Below are positions 1-7,571 of a DNA stretch of 64,000 nucleotides, in pieces; the stretch's first letter is position 1; every line of letters starts with the position of its first letter. This DNA comes from Mesorhizobium sp. L-2-11. Lineage in GTDB: Bacteria; Pseudomonadota; Alphaproteobacteria; Rhizobiales; Rhizobiaceae. Location of the stretch: positions 6,526,001 through 6,590,000 of the forward strand of contig NZ_AP023257.1 in assembly GCF_016756595.1 (NCBI RefSeq), written 5' to 3'. The translations under genes were made by a program, and so were the position numbers. Under the pieces are notes generated by a model that was not told the DNA's origin, did not search any database, and saw nothing but the letters and a program-made list of their open reading frames with translations.

Positions 1-2
1 AC

Positions 3-959
3 AAGATCGGCGAGGTCCGCAATGGGGACGAGATCACACTGGTGGCGCACGACGAATATTGGGGAGGCCAGCCGCCATTTGCCTCGATCCGCTTCAAGCG
101 GCTGCCGGAAATCGCCGCGCGCATCGCCGGACTGAAGTCGGGCGATTACGATATCGTCACAGACATCACTCCGGACCACATTGCCGAAATTGAGGGAGTC
201 AACGGCCTCTCGATTGTTGGTGGCGAAGCCATGTGGTTCCGCTTTCTCACATTTGCTCCGCTCAGGACTCCCATCCTGAAAGATGTCGATCTGCGTCGCG
301 CGCTCGCTCTCGCTATCGATCGCGGTGCGCTGGCGGACGGCCTCTGGGACGGCCGGGCGAAAGCGCTGACCAGCTGGCAGCTACCGATCTTCAGCGAGAT
401 CAACGACCCCGACCGCAAGGGGGTGTCCTATGATCCGGCGCAGGTCAAGGAACTGCTCGCCAAGTCATCCTACAGGGGCGAGGAAATCCCTTACCCTTCC
501 GTCGGCACCTATTATCCGATGCAGCTCGCCGAGAACCAGGCGCTTGTCGAGATGTGGAAGGCTGCCGGGATCAACGTCAAGCTGATCATGTGTGAAAACT
601 GGACGCAGGTCGGCGACATTGGCGGCATCAATGACACGTCCGGCGGCGCCTTCTACGCCGATCCCGTTTCCATGCTGTGGCAGATTATCGGTCCGACCAA
701 TGACCTCCAGTCAACAGGCGGCTGGACCAATGCCGAGTTTAACGCGCTCGGTCACGAGCTTGAAACGACGACCGATCTCGCCAAGCGCCAGGCGGCCTTC
801 AAACGGATGCAGGACATTGTCGAGATCGAGGACCCTTGCATCACGCCGCTGCACTCCATGCCCTTCATCTATGGGCAGAAGGCGGATGTCAGCTGGCAGC
901 CCAACCCGTTGCCGCAAATGTATCTCGGTCCGAAGATGCCGCCTGAGCCGGTGGCCTGA
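3..959 (+). CDS. ABC transporter substrate-binding protein, family 5 (partial, 5' end outside window)
   Basis: This is the C-terminal part of a periplasmic peptide/nickel/opine-type binding protein. The frame is open from base 3, and the GTG at 42 is internal, not a start. The segment ending in YWGG, followed by a long lobe with MQLAENQALVEMWKAAGI and a final EDPCITPLHSMP stretch, is typical of the SBP_bac_5 (DppA/OppA) family. About 318 codons are visible of a usual 500-540, so the signal peptide and first lobe lie upstream. The stop is 5 nt before the next gene, and four matching transporter genes follow on the same strand, so this is the ligand-binding part of one ABC importer. The substrate cannot be told from this fragment. 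Confidence 0.9.
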   Translation, partial: KIGEVRNGDEITLVAHDEYWGGQPPFASIRFKRLPEIAARIAGLKSGDYDIVTDITPDHIAEIEGVNGLSIVGGEAMWFRFLTFAPLRTPILKDVDLRRALALAIDRGALADGLWDGRAKALTSWQLPIFSEINDPDRKGVSYDPAQVKELLAKSSYRGEEIPYPSVGTYYPMQLAENQALVEMWKAAGINVKLIMCENWTQVGDIGGINDTSGGAFYADPVSMLWQIIGPTNDLQSTGGWTNAEFNALGHELETTTDLAKRQAAFKRMQDIVEIEDPCITPLHSMPFIYGQKADVSWQPNPLPQMYLGPKMPPEPVA

Positions 960-964
960 GTTCC

Positions 965-1996
965 ATGCTGCATAAGTCTTTCCAGGACAGCGCGGGCGCC
1001 GCGCTGTTGCCGGCCCATGACATCGGGGCTTCCGCCACCAAACCTGCCATCAGCATTGCTGGCTTGAGGGTGGCGTTCGGCGATGTGCCTGTGCTGCACG
1101 GTGTCGATCTCGCTGTGAACAAAGGCGAGGCCTTGGGTATCGTCGGCGAATCCGGCTGCGGCAAGTCCGTGACCTGGCGGGCGGTTCTTGGCCTGCTGCC
1201 GAAATCCGCCGAGATCGGAGGCGAGGCCAGGATTGGTGATCTCGATCTTGTGGGCGCACGACAATCCGTTTTGGATCGGGTGCGCGGCGGACGCATTGCC
1301 ATGATCTTCCAGGATCCGGCCAGCGCGCTGAACCCGGTGCATCGCATCGGCGCGCAGATCACCGAAGCGCTTCGCCTGCACCGGGGCCTCAGCGGTGCCG
1401 CCGCCCGAGCCGAGGCCTGCCGCCTGCTCGACCAGGTCGGCATAGCCACTGCGGCAAGCAGGCTCAACACCTACCCCCACGAACTGTCGGGCGGCCAGAA
1501 CCAGCGGGTGATGATTGCCATCGCGCTCGCCGGCCGGCCCGAACTGCTGATCGCCGACGAGCCAACGACCGCGCTCGACGCCACCGTGCAGGCGCAGATT
1601 CTGCTGCTGCTCAAAGATATTCAACGTGACACTGGCATGGCGCTGGTCATGATCAGCCATGATCTCGCCGCGGTGACGGCCGTCTGTGACCGGGTATGCG
1701 TCATGTATGCGGGCAAGATCGTCGAAACGGCGCCGAAACACACGCTTCTGACCGCGCCGGAACACCCCTATACACGCGACCTGATCGGTGCCATTCCGCC
1801 CTCGCACGGTCCGCGCATGCGGTTGACCGCCATTGCCGGCGCGCCGCCACAACGCAATCTGCCGCCGGGATGCGCCTATGCGCCACGCTGCCGGCACGCG
1901 ATCACGGCATGTGGCACGAGCCGACCGGAACCGCGGCAGGTCGCCGCGCGGCATTCGGTGCGTTGCCTTCGTTTGGACGCCGGCACGTATCAATGA
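965..1996 (+). CDS. Oligopeptide-type ABC transporter ATP-binding protein (DppD/OppD-like)
   Basis: This 343-residue cytoplasmic ATPase powers the peptide-type importer. Walker A is GESGCGKS at residues 61-68, the Q-loop lies at about 116, and the signature LSGGQ is at 174-178, continuing NQR where most relatives have RQR. Walker B LLIADEP is at 194-200. The C-terminus carries the Cys-containing oligopeptide-transporter tail (PGCAYAPRC and a later Cys), known in DppD/DppF proteins. It starts 5 nt after the binding-protein stop and overlaps the next gene by the 4 nt ATGA, so translation is probably coupled. Confidence 0.93.
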   Translation: MLHKSFQDSAGAALLPAHDIGASATKPAISIAGLRVAFGDVPVLHGVDLAVNKGEALGIVGESGCGKSVTWRAVLGLLPKSAEIGGEARIGDLDLVGARQSVLDRVRGGRIAMIFQDPASALNPVHRIGAQITEALRLHRGLSGAAARAEACRLLDQVGIATAASRLNTYPHELSGGQNQRVMIAIALAGRPELLIADEPTTALDATVQAQILLLLKDIQRDTGMALVMISHDLAAVTAVCDRVCVMYAGKIVETAPKHTLLTAPEHPYTRDLIGAIPPSHGPRMRLTAIAGAPPQRNLPPGCAYAPRCRHAITACGTSRPEPRQVAARHSVRCLRLDAGTYQ

Positions 1997-2952
1997 CCCT
2001 GCTGCGTCTCAACAACATCACCCGTCGCTTTCCCCTCGGCTCGCCACTCTACGGACCGCGGAAATATCTTGTAGCAGTCGATGGCGTGTCGCTGGATGTC
2101 GAGATGGGCCGGACGACCGGCATTGTCGGCGAATCCGGATGCGGCAAGTCCACCACCGGCCGTATTGCGCTCGGTCTGGAGCCGCCGGACAGCGGAGGTG
2201 TGCTGTTTCAGGGTTTGCCGCTGCCGCGCATCGACAGCAGAAGGTGGCGCGCGCAGCGGCGCCAAATGCAGCTGGTCTTTCAGGACACCTTGGCAGCGCT
2301 TGATCGCCGAATGACTGTCAGCGCTCTCGTCGCCGAGCCGCTGGCGATTCACGGAATTGGCGATCCGGCAAGCCGCAAGCAACGCGTGGCCGAGCTTCTC
2401 CACAGCGTCGGCCTCGGCGAAGACCATGGCATGCTCTATCCGCATCAGCTTTCCGGCGGCCAGCGCCAACGCGTCGTGCTTGCGCGGGCGCTCGCGCCAA
2501 AACCCTCGCTTCTGGTTTGCGATGAGCCGGTCTCGGCGCTCGACGTGTCCGTCCAGGCGCAAATCGTCAATCTGCTCATGGATGTTCAGCAGGAGCTCGG
2601 GCTCGGCCTCTTGTTCATCAGCCATGACTTGCGGGTCGTTCGCCATGTCAGCGACCGGATCGTCGTCATGTATCTTGGCCGCGTCGTCGAGCAGGGGCGC
2701 GCCGACGCCATTATCGATCAACCCGCCCATCCCTATACGCAGGCGCTCGTCTCGGCCATGCCGAGGCTTCCGGGCGGATTCGATCATTATGTGGCGTTGC
2801 CAGGCGAACCGCCAAGCCCCACCGATCGGCCGTGCGGATGCCCGTTTCATCCACGCTGTCCACTTGCGCGCGATGTCTGCCGCCAGAGCCTGCCCGAACT
2901 CCTGCCGCTAGGACCGGAACGGCAGGTCGCCTGCCATTTGGTGAGGCATTGA
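1993..2952 (+). CDS. Oligopeptide-type ABC transporter ATP-binding protein (DppF/OppF-like)
   Basis: Second ATPase of the importer, 319 residues. The ATG at 1993 is chosen because it forms an ATGA overlap with the previous stop and opens directly into the family start [12 protein letters not shown]; the open frame runs further upstream only as a shadow. Walker A GESGCGKS is at 46-53, and the signature LSGGQRQR and a Walker B ending DEPVSALD are clear. The tail PFHPRCPLARDVC is the oligopeptide-type C-terminal Cys motif. With the upstream ATPase it would form the heterodimeric motor of a Dpp/Opp system. It overlaps the permease gene by one base (TGATG). Confidence 0.92.
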   Translation: MTLLRLNNITRRFPLGSPLYGPRKYLVAVDGVSLDVEMGRTTGIVGESGCGKSTTGRIALGLEPPDSGGVLFQGLPLPRIDSRRWRAQRRQMQLVFQDTLAALDRRMTVSALVAEPLAIHGIGDPASRKQRVAELLHSVGLGEDHGMLYPHQLSGGQRQRVVLARALAPKPSLLVCDEPVSALDVSVQAQIVNLLMDVQQELGLGLLFISHDLRVVRHVSDRIVVMYLGRVVEQGRADAIIDQPAHPYTQALVSAMPRLPGGFDHYVALPGEPPSPTDRPCGCPFHPRCPLARDVCRQSLPELLPLGPERQVACHLVRH

Positions 2953-3893
2953 TGAGTGCGGTGTTTCGTTTCGCCGGCCCCAAGGTCCTGCGTGCCGGCC
3001 TGTCCATCCTGATCGTGGTGACCTTTACATTCGTGGTGCTGCGGGCCTCGGGAGACCCGGCGCTGCAGATACTCGGTCCCAGCGCCCGCGCCCCGGATCT
3101 TGAGGCGTTTCGTCGGCATTGGGGGCTCGATCAGCCTCTGTATGTGCAGTATGTCCGCTATGTCCTGGCGGCACTTCACTGCGATTTCGGGAATTCCATG
3201 CTGGCTGGAAAACCGGCCCTGCAGCTTGTGTTCGAGCGCGCGCCCCTGACATTGGCGCTGATGCTGCCGGCACTGGCGCTCACGATGCTAATCGGCATTC
3301 CGGTCGGCGCCTACGCCGCCATGCATCGCGACACCTGGGTCGACCGATCGGTGATGATGCTGACCGTGTTCGGCTTCACCGTGCCAAGCTTCGTGCTCGG
3401 GCTATTGCTGATCCTGATCTTTTCCGTGACGCTCGGCCTGTTCCCGTCCGGCGGCGCGGATCGGCCGGAAAGCTTCGTACTGCCGGTGCTCACGCTTGGT
3501 TTGGGCGGGGCGGCCATTATCGCGCGCTTCACGCGTAGCGCCATGATCGAAGTTCTGTCGCAGCTCTACATCGTGGCGGCCAGCGCCAAGGGCGTGACGT
3601 GGCGGCAGGTGGTTCGCCACCATGCCTTTCCGAATGCGATCATTCCTGTGCTGACGCTGTTCGGCCTGATGCTCGGCGGCCAGGTCGCGGGCGCCGTACT
3701 GGTGGAAAGCGTCTTCGGCTGGCCCGGCATCGGCCAATTGCTGGTGGTTTCGGTTGCGAACCGTGATCTCGCCGTGGTGCAGGTCATCCTCCTTCTCGTG
3801 GCGCTGACCATGACGTCGGCCAACCTGCTGATGGACCTGCTTTATGGCGTGTTCGATCCGCGCTTGCGTGGAACAAACTCAGGATCGCAATGA
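2952..3893 (+). CDS. Peptide-type ABC transporter permease (DppB-like)
   Basis: 313-residue inner-membrane permease. The ATG at 2952 overlaps the previous stop by one base; the longer open frame starting at 2832 would overlap the ATPase gene and is rejected. The N-terminal membrane segment is followed by GDPAL and a long periplasmic loop containing the DQPLYVQYVRYV stretch typical of DppB. The coupling-loop EAA region (SAKGVTWRQVVRHHAFPNA) and a last loop with ESVFGWPGIGQL follow. It pairs with the next permease, with which it overlaps by ATGA. Confidence 0.92.
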   Translation: MSAVFRFAGPKVLRAGLSILIVVTFTFVVLRASGDPALQILGPSARAPDLEAFRRHWGLDQPLYVQYVRYVLAALHCDFGNSMLAGKPALQLVFERAPLTLALMLPALALTMLIGIPVGAYAAMHRDTWVDRSVMMLTVFGFTVPSFVLGLLLILIFSVTLGLFPSGGADRPESFVLPVLTLGLGGAAIIARFTRSAMIEVLSQLYIVAASAKGVTWRQVVRHHAFPNAIIPVLTLFGLMLGGQVAGAVLVESVFGWPGIGQLLVVSVANRDLAVVQVILLLVALTMTSANLLMDLLYGVFDPRLRGTNSGSQ

Positions 3894-4750
3894 AAACGGC
3901 AACTGTAAAAACCAACCGTCCGCCGCCTCGCTCGGTGGACCTGCCGACACTCCTTGCTGTGGGCTGGGTTCTCCTCATGCTCCTCACGGCGCTCGCCGCG
4001 CCGCTGATGGCTCCCCATGAGATCACTTCCATCGACCTGCGCCATCGCCTGGCGCCGCCCGTCGGCTTTGGCGGAACGATGCTACACGTCCTGGGAACCG
4101 ACGATCTGGGCCGTGACGTGGTCTCGCGTCTTTTCTACTCGATCCGCACCAGCTTGCTGGTCGCCTTCGGCGCCACTGCGATCAGCGTGTTGGTCGGTAC
4201 CGGGATTGGCTTCATCGCCGCGTATTTCCGCGGGCTCGTCGAGCATGCCCTGCTGCTAATGATCGACGTACAGGCTTCGCTACCATTTCTAATCGTGGCG
4301 CTGGCAATGCTCGCCTGTTTCGGTAATTCGCTGACGCTGTTCGTCGCCCTGATGGGACTTTATGGCTGGGAGCGGAATGCGCGGTTGGCACGAGGACTGG
4401 CAATCACCGCCAGCGCGCAGGGCTATGCGAGCGCAACGCGCCAACTCGGCGCCCATCCGCTGCGTGTCTATCTGCGGCATATCCTGCCCAACAGCGCGGC
4501 GACGCTTATCGTGGCGGCGACGGTGACCTTTCCGGAAATCGTCCTGGTGGAAAGCGGACTCTCCTTCCTCGGCCTCGGCGTTCAACCGCCGATGACCAGC
4601 CTGGGTGTCATGGTCGCGGCCGGCCGCGAGTATATCACGCGCGCCTCCTGGATGCTGCTCGCTCCAAGCCTCGTCATTGTCATGACGGCCGTTGCCGTTA
4701 GCGTCCTCGGCGACTGGTTGCGCGATAAGCTCGACCCGACCCTCAAATAA
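3890..4750 (+). CDS. Peptide-type ABC transporter permease (DppC-like)
   Basis: 286-residue partner permease. It has an N-terminal membrane segment, then HVLGTDDLGRDVVSRL, the hallmark of DppC/OppC proteins. The EAA region reads TRQLGAHPLRVYLRHILPN, and the ESGLSFLGLGVQPP motif precedes the last membrane segments. It is the last intact gene of the operon. About 20 nt beyond its stop there is a ribosome-binding-like AAGGAG (about 4769) with no intact gene after it; from there on the sequence is the accessory island. Confidence 0.92.
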   Translation: MKTATVKTNRPPPRSVDLPTLLAVGWVLLMLLTALAAPLMAPHEITSIDLRHRLAPPVGFGGTMLHVLGTDDLGRDVVSRLFYSIRTSLLVAFGATAISVLVGTGIGFIAAYFRGLVEHALLLMIDVQASLPFLIVALAMLACFGNSLTLFVALMGLYGWERNARLARGLAITASAQGYASATRQLGAHPLRVYLRHILPNSAATLIVAATVTFPEIVLVESGLSFLGLGVQPPMTSLGVMVAAGREYITRASWMLLAPSLVIVMTAVAVSVLGDWLRDKLDPTLK

Positions 4751-4794
4751 CGGTTTCCCAATGCAAAGGAGCTGATCTCCACACTTGTCGACGG

Positions 4795-5211
4795 CTACGC
4801 TCTTGCACGGGACGGGGTGCCGAACCTTCGCCCGCGGCCGGTATCGACGTAACCGGAATACAGCATATGGATCTCGTCGCGGGCCCGCGTCAGGCCAACA
4901 TAGAACAGCCGTCGGCTTTCGCGTCGCGCCGCCGGCTGCTCGTTGCGCCAGGGCAAACCGCCCAGATCGAGTCCCACCATGATCACGACATCATCTTCGC
5001 AGCCCTTTGCCGAGTGCGGCGTCAACAGATTAAGATGGAGAGGCGACGCGTCGCGTCCACCGAGGCTCGCCAGATCCAGGTCGGCGAGCGGCCCGCCGAC
5101 AGCGAGCGCCGCCGACATGCGCACCACCTGTTCGCGCTGATCGGCGAGGCTTGGCTCTGCCGCCATCAGCGCATCGAGCATTCCCGCCCGCAGCGCGCCG
5201 ATTGGCGAAGT
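4795..5211 (-). pseudogene. UvrD/Rep-family helicase, C-terminal remnant
   Basis: A fragment of a superfamily 1 DNA helicase. It retains the late helicase region: LTPHSAKGCEDDVVIMVG corresponds to the motif V area (usually HSAKG-E), and RRLFYVGLTRARDEIH is motif VI. Walker A and all early motifs are missing. The frame runs on to 5304, but residues before about 5211 look unrelated to helicases, so the left end is my estimate. The C-terminus ends abruptly in low-complexity PSRARA, suggesting truncation at that side too. It lies just downstream of the abiEii-like fragment on the same strand. It is not expected to be functional. Confidence 0.75.
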
Positions 5212-5261
5212 TTGTAATTTTGATCCGCGAAATTCGCACGGCGCCGCCCCCCCAGTTTTTT

Positions 5262-6052
5262 CTATTCGCGGATGTAATTGGCTCGCTCGGCGATATCGGC
5301 ACATCGCGCCATCAGCGCTTCGAAAGGCTCCGCGTCTTCCAGAAGAAGCCCGTCGTCGACCATGCGGGCGTAGTCCTCTTCAAGCGCCTTCAGACCATCG
5401 CCTGCGGGCACAAGCCGCAGACCGCCGTTGACAGCCGCCGCGTAATCGATGGGCGTTCGATCGGGCGCTTTCTCGGCGAAGAACATGGTCTTGTGGCGCG
5501 CCACTGCGTTCGCCAGATCGCGATCAGCAAAGGCGGACGGGGTAAAACCGGTTTCGTCCAACCGCGCGACATCGTGCCAGTGACGAGCAAAGCGATCGCC
5601 GCGCCGGCGCTCCTGCAGGCAGAAGACATGGATGGCCGTCGCCTTCTCCCAGAAGGTTCGCTCCGCATGCATCACGCGTGGACGAGCCGTGGGAAAGGTC
5701 ACGCCCTCGATCAGGCCAGACGCGTCGCAGGCGATGTCGCGCAAGCTCGCGGGCTCGCCCGTCGATCGTGCTCCGAATTCGAGCATCACGCTCGGCGCCA
5801 CATAGCCGGAGCCAGGCGTCGCGGCTTCGTAATCGATGAACAGCTTCTCGCCCTCGACGCGGATGGCGGCCGCCAAAGCTTCAGCCGCGAGCGCATCTGC
5901 GATGATCGGCTGAACGCTTCCTTCAACCCAATTGGGCAGGCGCTTACGCACCTCACTGGACCAGCGTTTTTCCTCGCTACGGGTCTCCGGCAACGCTTCG
6001 CCGTCGTCGCCCACCAAGTCGGGTGCAATCGGCCGGATGTCGTATGTTAGGC
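5262..6052 (-). pseudogene. AbiEii/AbiGii-type nucleotidyltransferase toxin, C-terminal part (3' exon of group II intron)
   Basis: About 263 codons, open up to the predicted intron border. The reading begins LTYDIRPIAPDLVGDDGEA and contains HAERTFWEKATAIHVF and ARHWHDVARL, which I recognise from the C-terminal half of stand-alone AbiEii/AbiGii-type toxins. The catalytic N-terminal part (GGT and SEDxD motifs) is absent and no start signal exists; the first possible initiator (TTG at 6017) is internal. If the intron spliced at the predicted borders, this would fuse in frame to the N-terminal fragment at 11005-11203 through a Gly codon. The two halves look like different subfamilies (see findings). 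Confidence 0.8.
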
Positions 6053-6113
6053 GTAGAGTAGGTGGCGAGCGCGGTGCCGCCTTGCAGCGGTCCGTTTCTC
6101 ACCACCCCTCGCA

Positions 6114-6149
6114 GAACCGGACGTGCACCTTTCGTTATGCATCCGGCTC
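6114..6149 (-). ncRNA. Group II intron domain V (catalytic hairpin)
   Basis: On the minus strand the sequence opens GAGCCGGATG and closes CACGTCCGGTTC with a GAAA-like internal loop (ACGAAAGG). This is the standard 34-36 nt domain V hairpin: a GAGCCG start, an apical tetraloop and a GGTTC end. The reverse-transcriptase stop codon TAA falls within it (6135-6137), as in many bacterial introns of this type. The segment 6053-6113 that follows can fold as domain VI: the stem GGTGG(T)GAG pairs with CTCGCCACC, and an inner GCTGC/GGCGGC arm is present. Confidence 0.85.
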
Positions 6150-7079
6150 GCCAGAAGACGTGGCGAAGTTTGGCGTTCCCATCCACGCCAGACGAAACCG
6201 GCAGACGAGAGTCCATGCGAGCATATATTGCTCGACGGACCCATCGCGCCACAGTCTCACCGTCGGACGGCGACTGCTACGCTGTCGGCCTTTTGCGATT
6301 TCGCTCGCGTTGGCGTTTGGGCGAACTTTCCGTTGCCAGCGCCAGAGCCGATCCCCGGTGTACCAGTCGAGGCTGGTAAACACGTTGCTGGCTCCGTAGC
6401 AAAAGCGGAAGTAATTCGCCCATCCGCGCAGGATGGGATTAAGCTCCTGAAGCTTTGCACCAAGGGTGCCTCTCGCGCTGTCACGCCCAGTGCACTCCTT
6501 GACTTTGTGACGGAGATCGAGGGACTTGGCCTTGGGGATTTGTACGCGTGCACAATATCCGTAGCGCCCGTCCCATTCCATGACGAAGCGGAATCCGAGG
6601 AACTCGAACCCGTCCGTCATTGCGGTGATCTTCGTCTTTTCCGGTGACAACTCAAGGCCCGTTGTTTCCCGCAGGTATTTTGCCAGCGCGGATTTCTCCT
6701 CGATGGCCTGTTCCTGCGTGCCGGAAACCAGCACCACGAAGTCGTCTGCATAGCGCACAGGGAAGCACACGCAGTGCCCTGCTTTGCGATCCCACATACG
6801 TCTACCCGATGCCGCCGAGAGTATCGATTGTCGTGAAGACCTCCCCGTCAGATCAGGATGCACCCACCGTTTATATCTCTCCTCAATCGCGCTGAGCGCA
6901 ATGTTGGCGAGCAGCGGTGATATGATCCCACCTTGCGGGGTTCCGGCTTCCGTGCGGAAGAACTGCTCCTCCGCCAGCACGCCGGCTTTCAGGAACTGCC
7001 CGACCAACCGTACCACCCGCTGGTCGGCGACGCGTTTGCGTAGCCGTTCCATCAGATAGTGATGGTTGATGTTGTCAAA
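6135..7079 (-). pseudogene. Group II intron reverse transcriptase/maturase, C-terminal part (LtrA-like)
   Basis: About 314 codons of an intron-encoded protein. It begins FDNINHHYL, the residues directly after the first catalytic-Asp region, and contains GTPQGGIISPLLANI (RT4) and the catalytic YADD (RT5) followed by FVVLVSG. The maturase X region GWANYFRFCYG and TSLDWYTGDRLWRW follow, and it ends GEPDA inside domain V. The apparent start upstream of 7079 is encoded by the inserted element and is spurious. The matching N-terminal part lies at 9819-10388. Joining the two would give a protein of about 504 residues, the normal length for LtrA-type proteins. Confidence 0.92.
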
Positions 7080-7080
7080 G
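7077..7080. other. attL-like left junction of the serine-recombinase element (core AA at 7078-7079)
   Basis: Left of this point the sequence is reverse-transcriptase gene (plus strand ending TTGTCAAA); right of it, it is element (GGAAACATCT). Comparison with the right junction leaves AA as the likely crossover dinucleotide, because removing 7080-9818 rejoins TTGTCAAA to GCAGCCC. That restores the codons for Gly-Cys-Phe-Asp on the minus strand. Confidence 0.7.
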
Positions 7081-7132
7081 GAAACATCTCCAGACTGCCC
7101 ATCACCAGGACCTTCCCGCCTCGGCAACGATC

Positions 7133-7567
7133 ATGCGGGAGGGCCACGCCTTTGAAGGGCGGCCTCTGGCCGTAATCAGCCGACTCAAACGCCGCGGCGA
7201 GCCAACGCTGCTTGTAGAATTGCCGGACGGCAGCCGGACCTACATTCCCGTGGCGTGGACGGATCTCGGGGGCATGGATGGTGGTTCCACAGCCTCGCCA
7301 GCAAATCACTCCAGCATTGGGCGGATTTCAGACCTTCTGCATCTGCGCCTTCTGACCGACGCTCTTCTTGAGCGGCGCGGCGAGTCGCCGCCCGATGACA
7401 AGGAGGAGCGACATGCAACTGAAGCTGAGATTCGCCGAGGAAGACCGCAAGCGGCCTCCCGACCCACCCGCCTGGGAGACGCTGGACGCCGAGGCGCGGG
7501 CGGAGGCGTTGCGCCGGCTCGCCCTCGTGATCGCGCGCATGCTGACAGTGAGGGAGGCCGGTCATGA
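7133..7567 (+). CDS. DUF5372-like small protein of the recombinase element
   Basis: 144 codons from ATG 7133. The first 50 residues (GHAFEGRPLAVISRL, then LVELPDGSRTYIPVAWTDL) resemble the DUF5372 pattern: a short beta-rich domain ending in P-x-x-WTD that often precedes serine recombinases in proteobacteria. The remainder is less typical, and its last third is Arg/Gly/Ala-rich and overlaps the 52-residue gene in another frame. The true C-terminus could therefore be shorter or frameshifted. No catalytic residues are evident and its function is unknown. Its position upstream of the recombinase suggests a role in element maintenance or regulation. Confidence 0.55.
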   Translation: MREGHAFEGRPLAVISRLKRRGEPTLLVELPDGSRTYIPVAWTDLGGMDGGSTASPANHSSIGRISDLLHLRLLTDALLERRGESPPDDKEERHATEAEIRRGRPQAASRPTRLGDAGRRGAGGGVAPARPRDRAHADSEGGRS

Positions 7568-7571
7568 CTGA
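7413..7571 (+). CDS. 52-residue recombinase-associated protein
   Basis: ATG 7413 has a very good ribosome-binding site (AAGGAGGA at 7400-7407). The product begins MQLKLRFAEEDRKRPPDPP and has one predicted amphipathic helix (LDAEARAEALRRLALVIARML). The stop overlaps the recombinase start by 8 nt (ATGACTGA), so the two are likely translationally coupled. I do not recognise a named family. Short acidic/helical ORFs in this position are common upstream of this recombinase type, and a regulatory or directionality role is only a guess. Confidence 0.65.
   Translation: MQLKLRFAEEDRKRPPDPPAWETLDAEARAEALRRLALVIARMLTVREAGHD

Noticed and set aside
6135..7127. Stand-alone reverse transcriptase starting at 7127
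   Set aside because: The first 16 codons are encoded by the recombinase element; the protein is the C-terminal half of one gene continued at 9819-10388.
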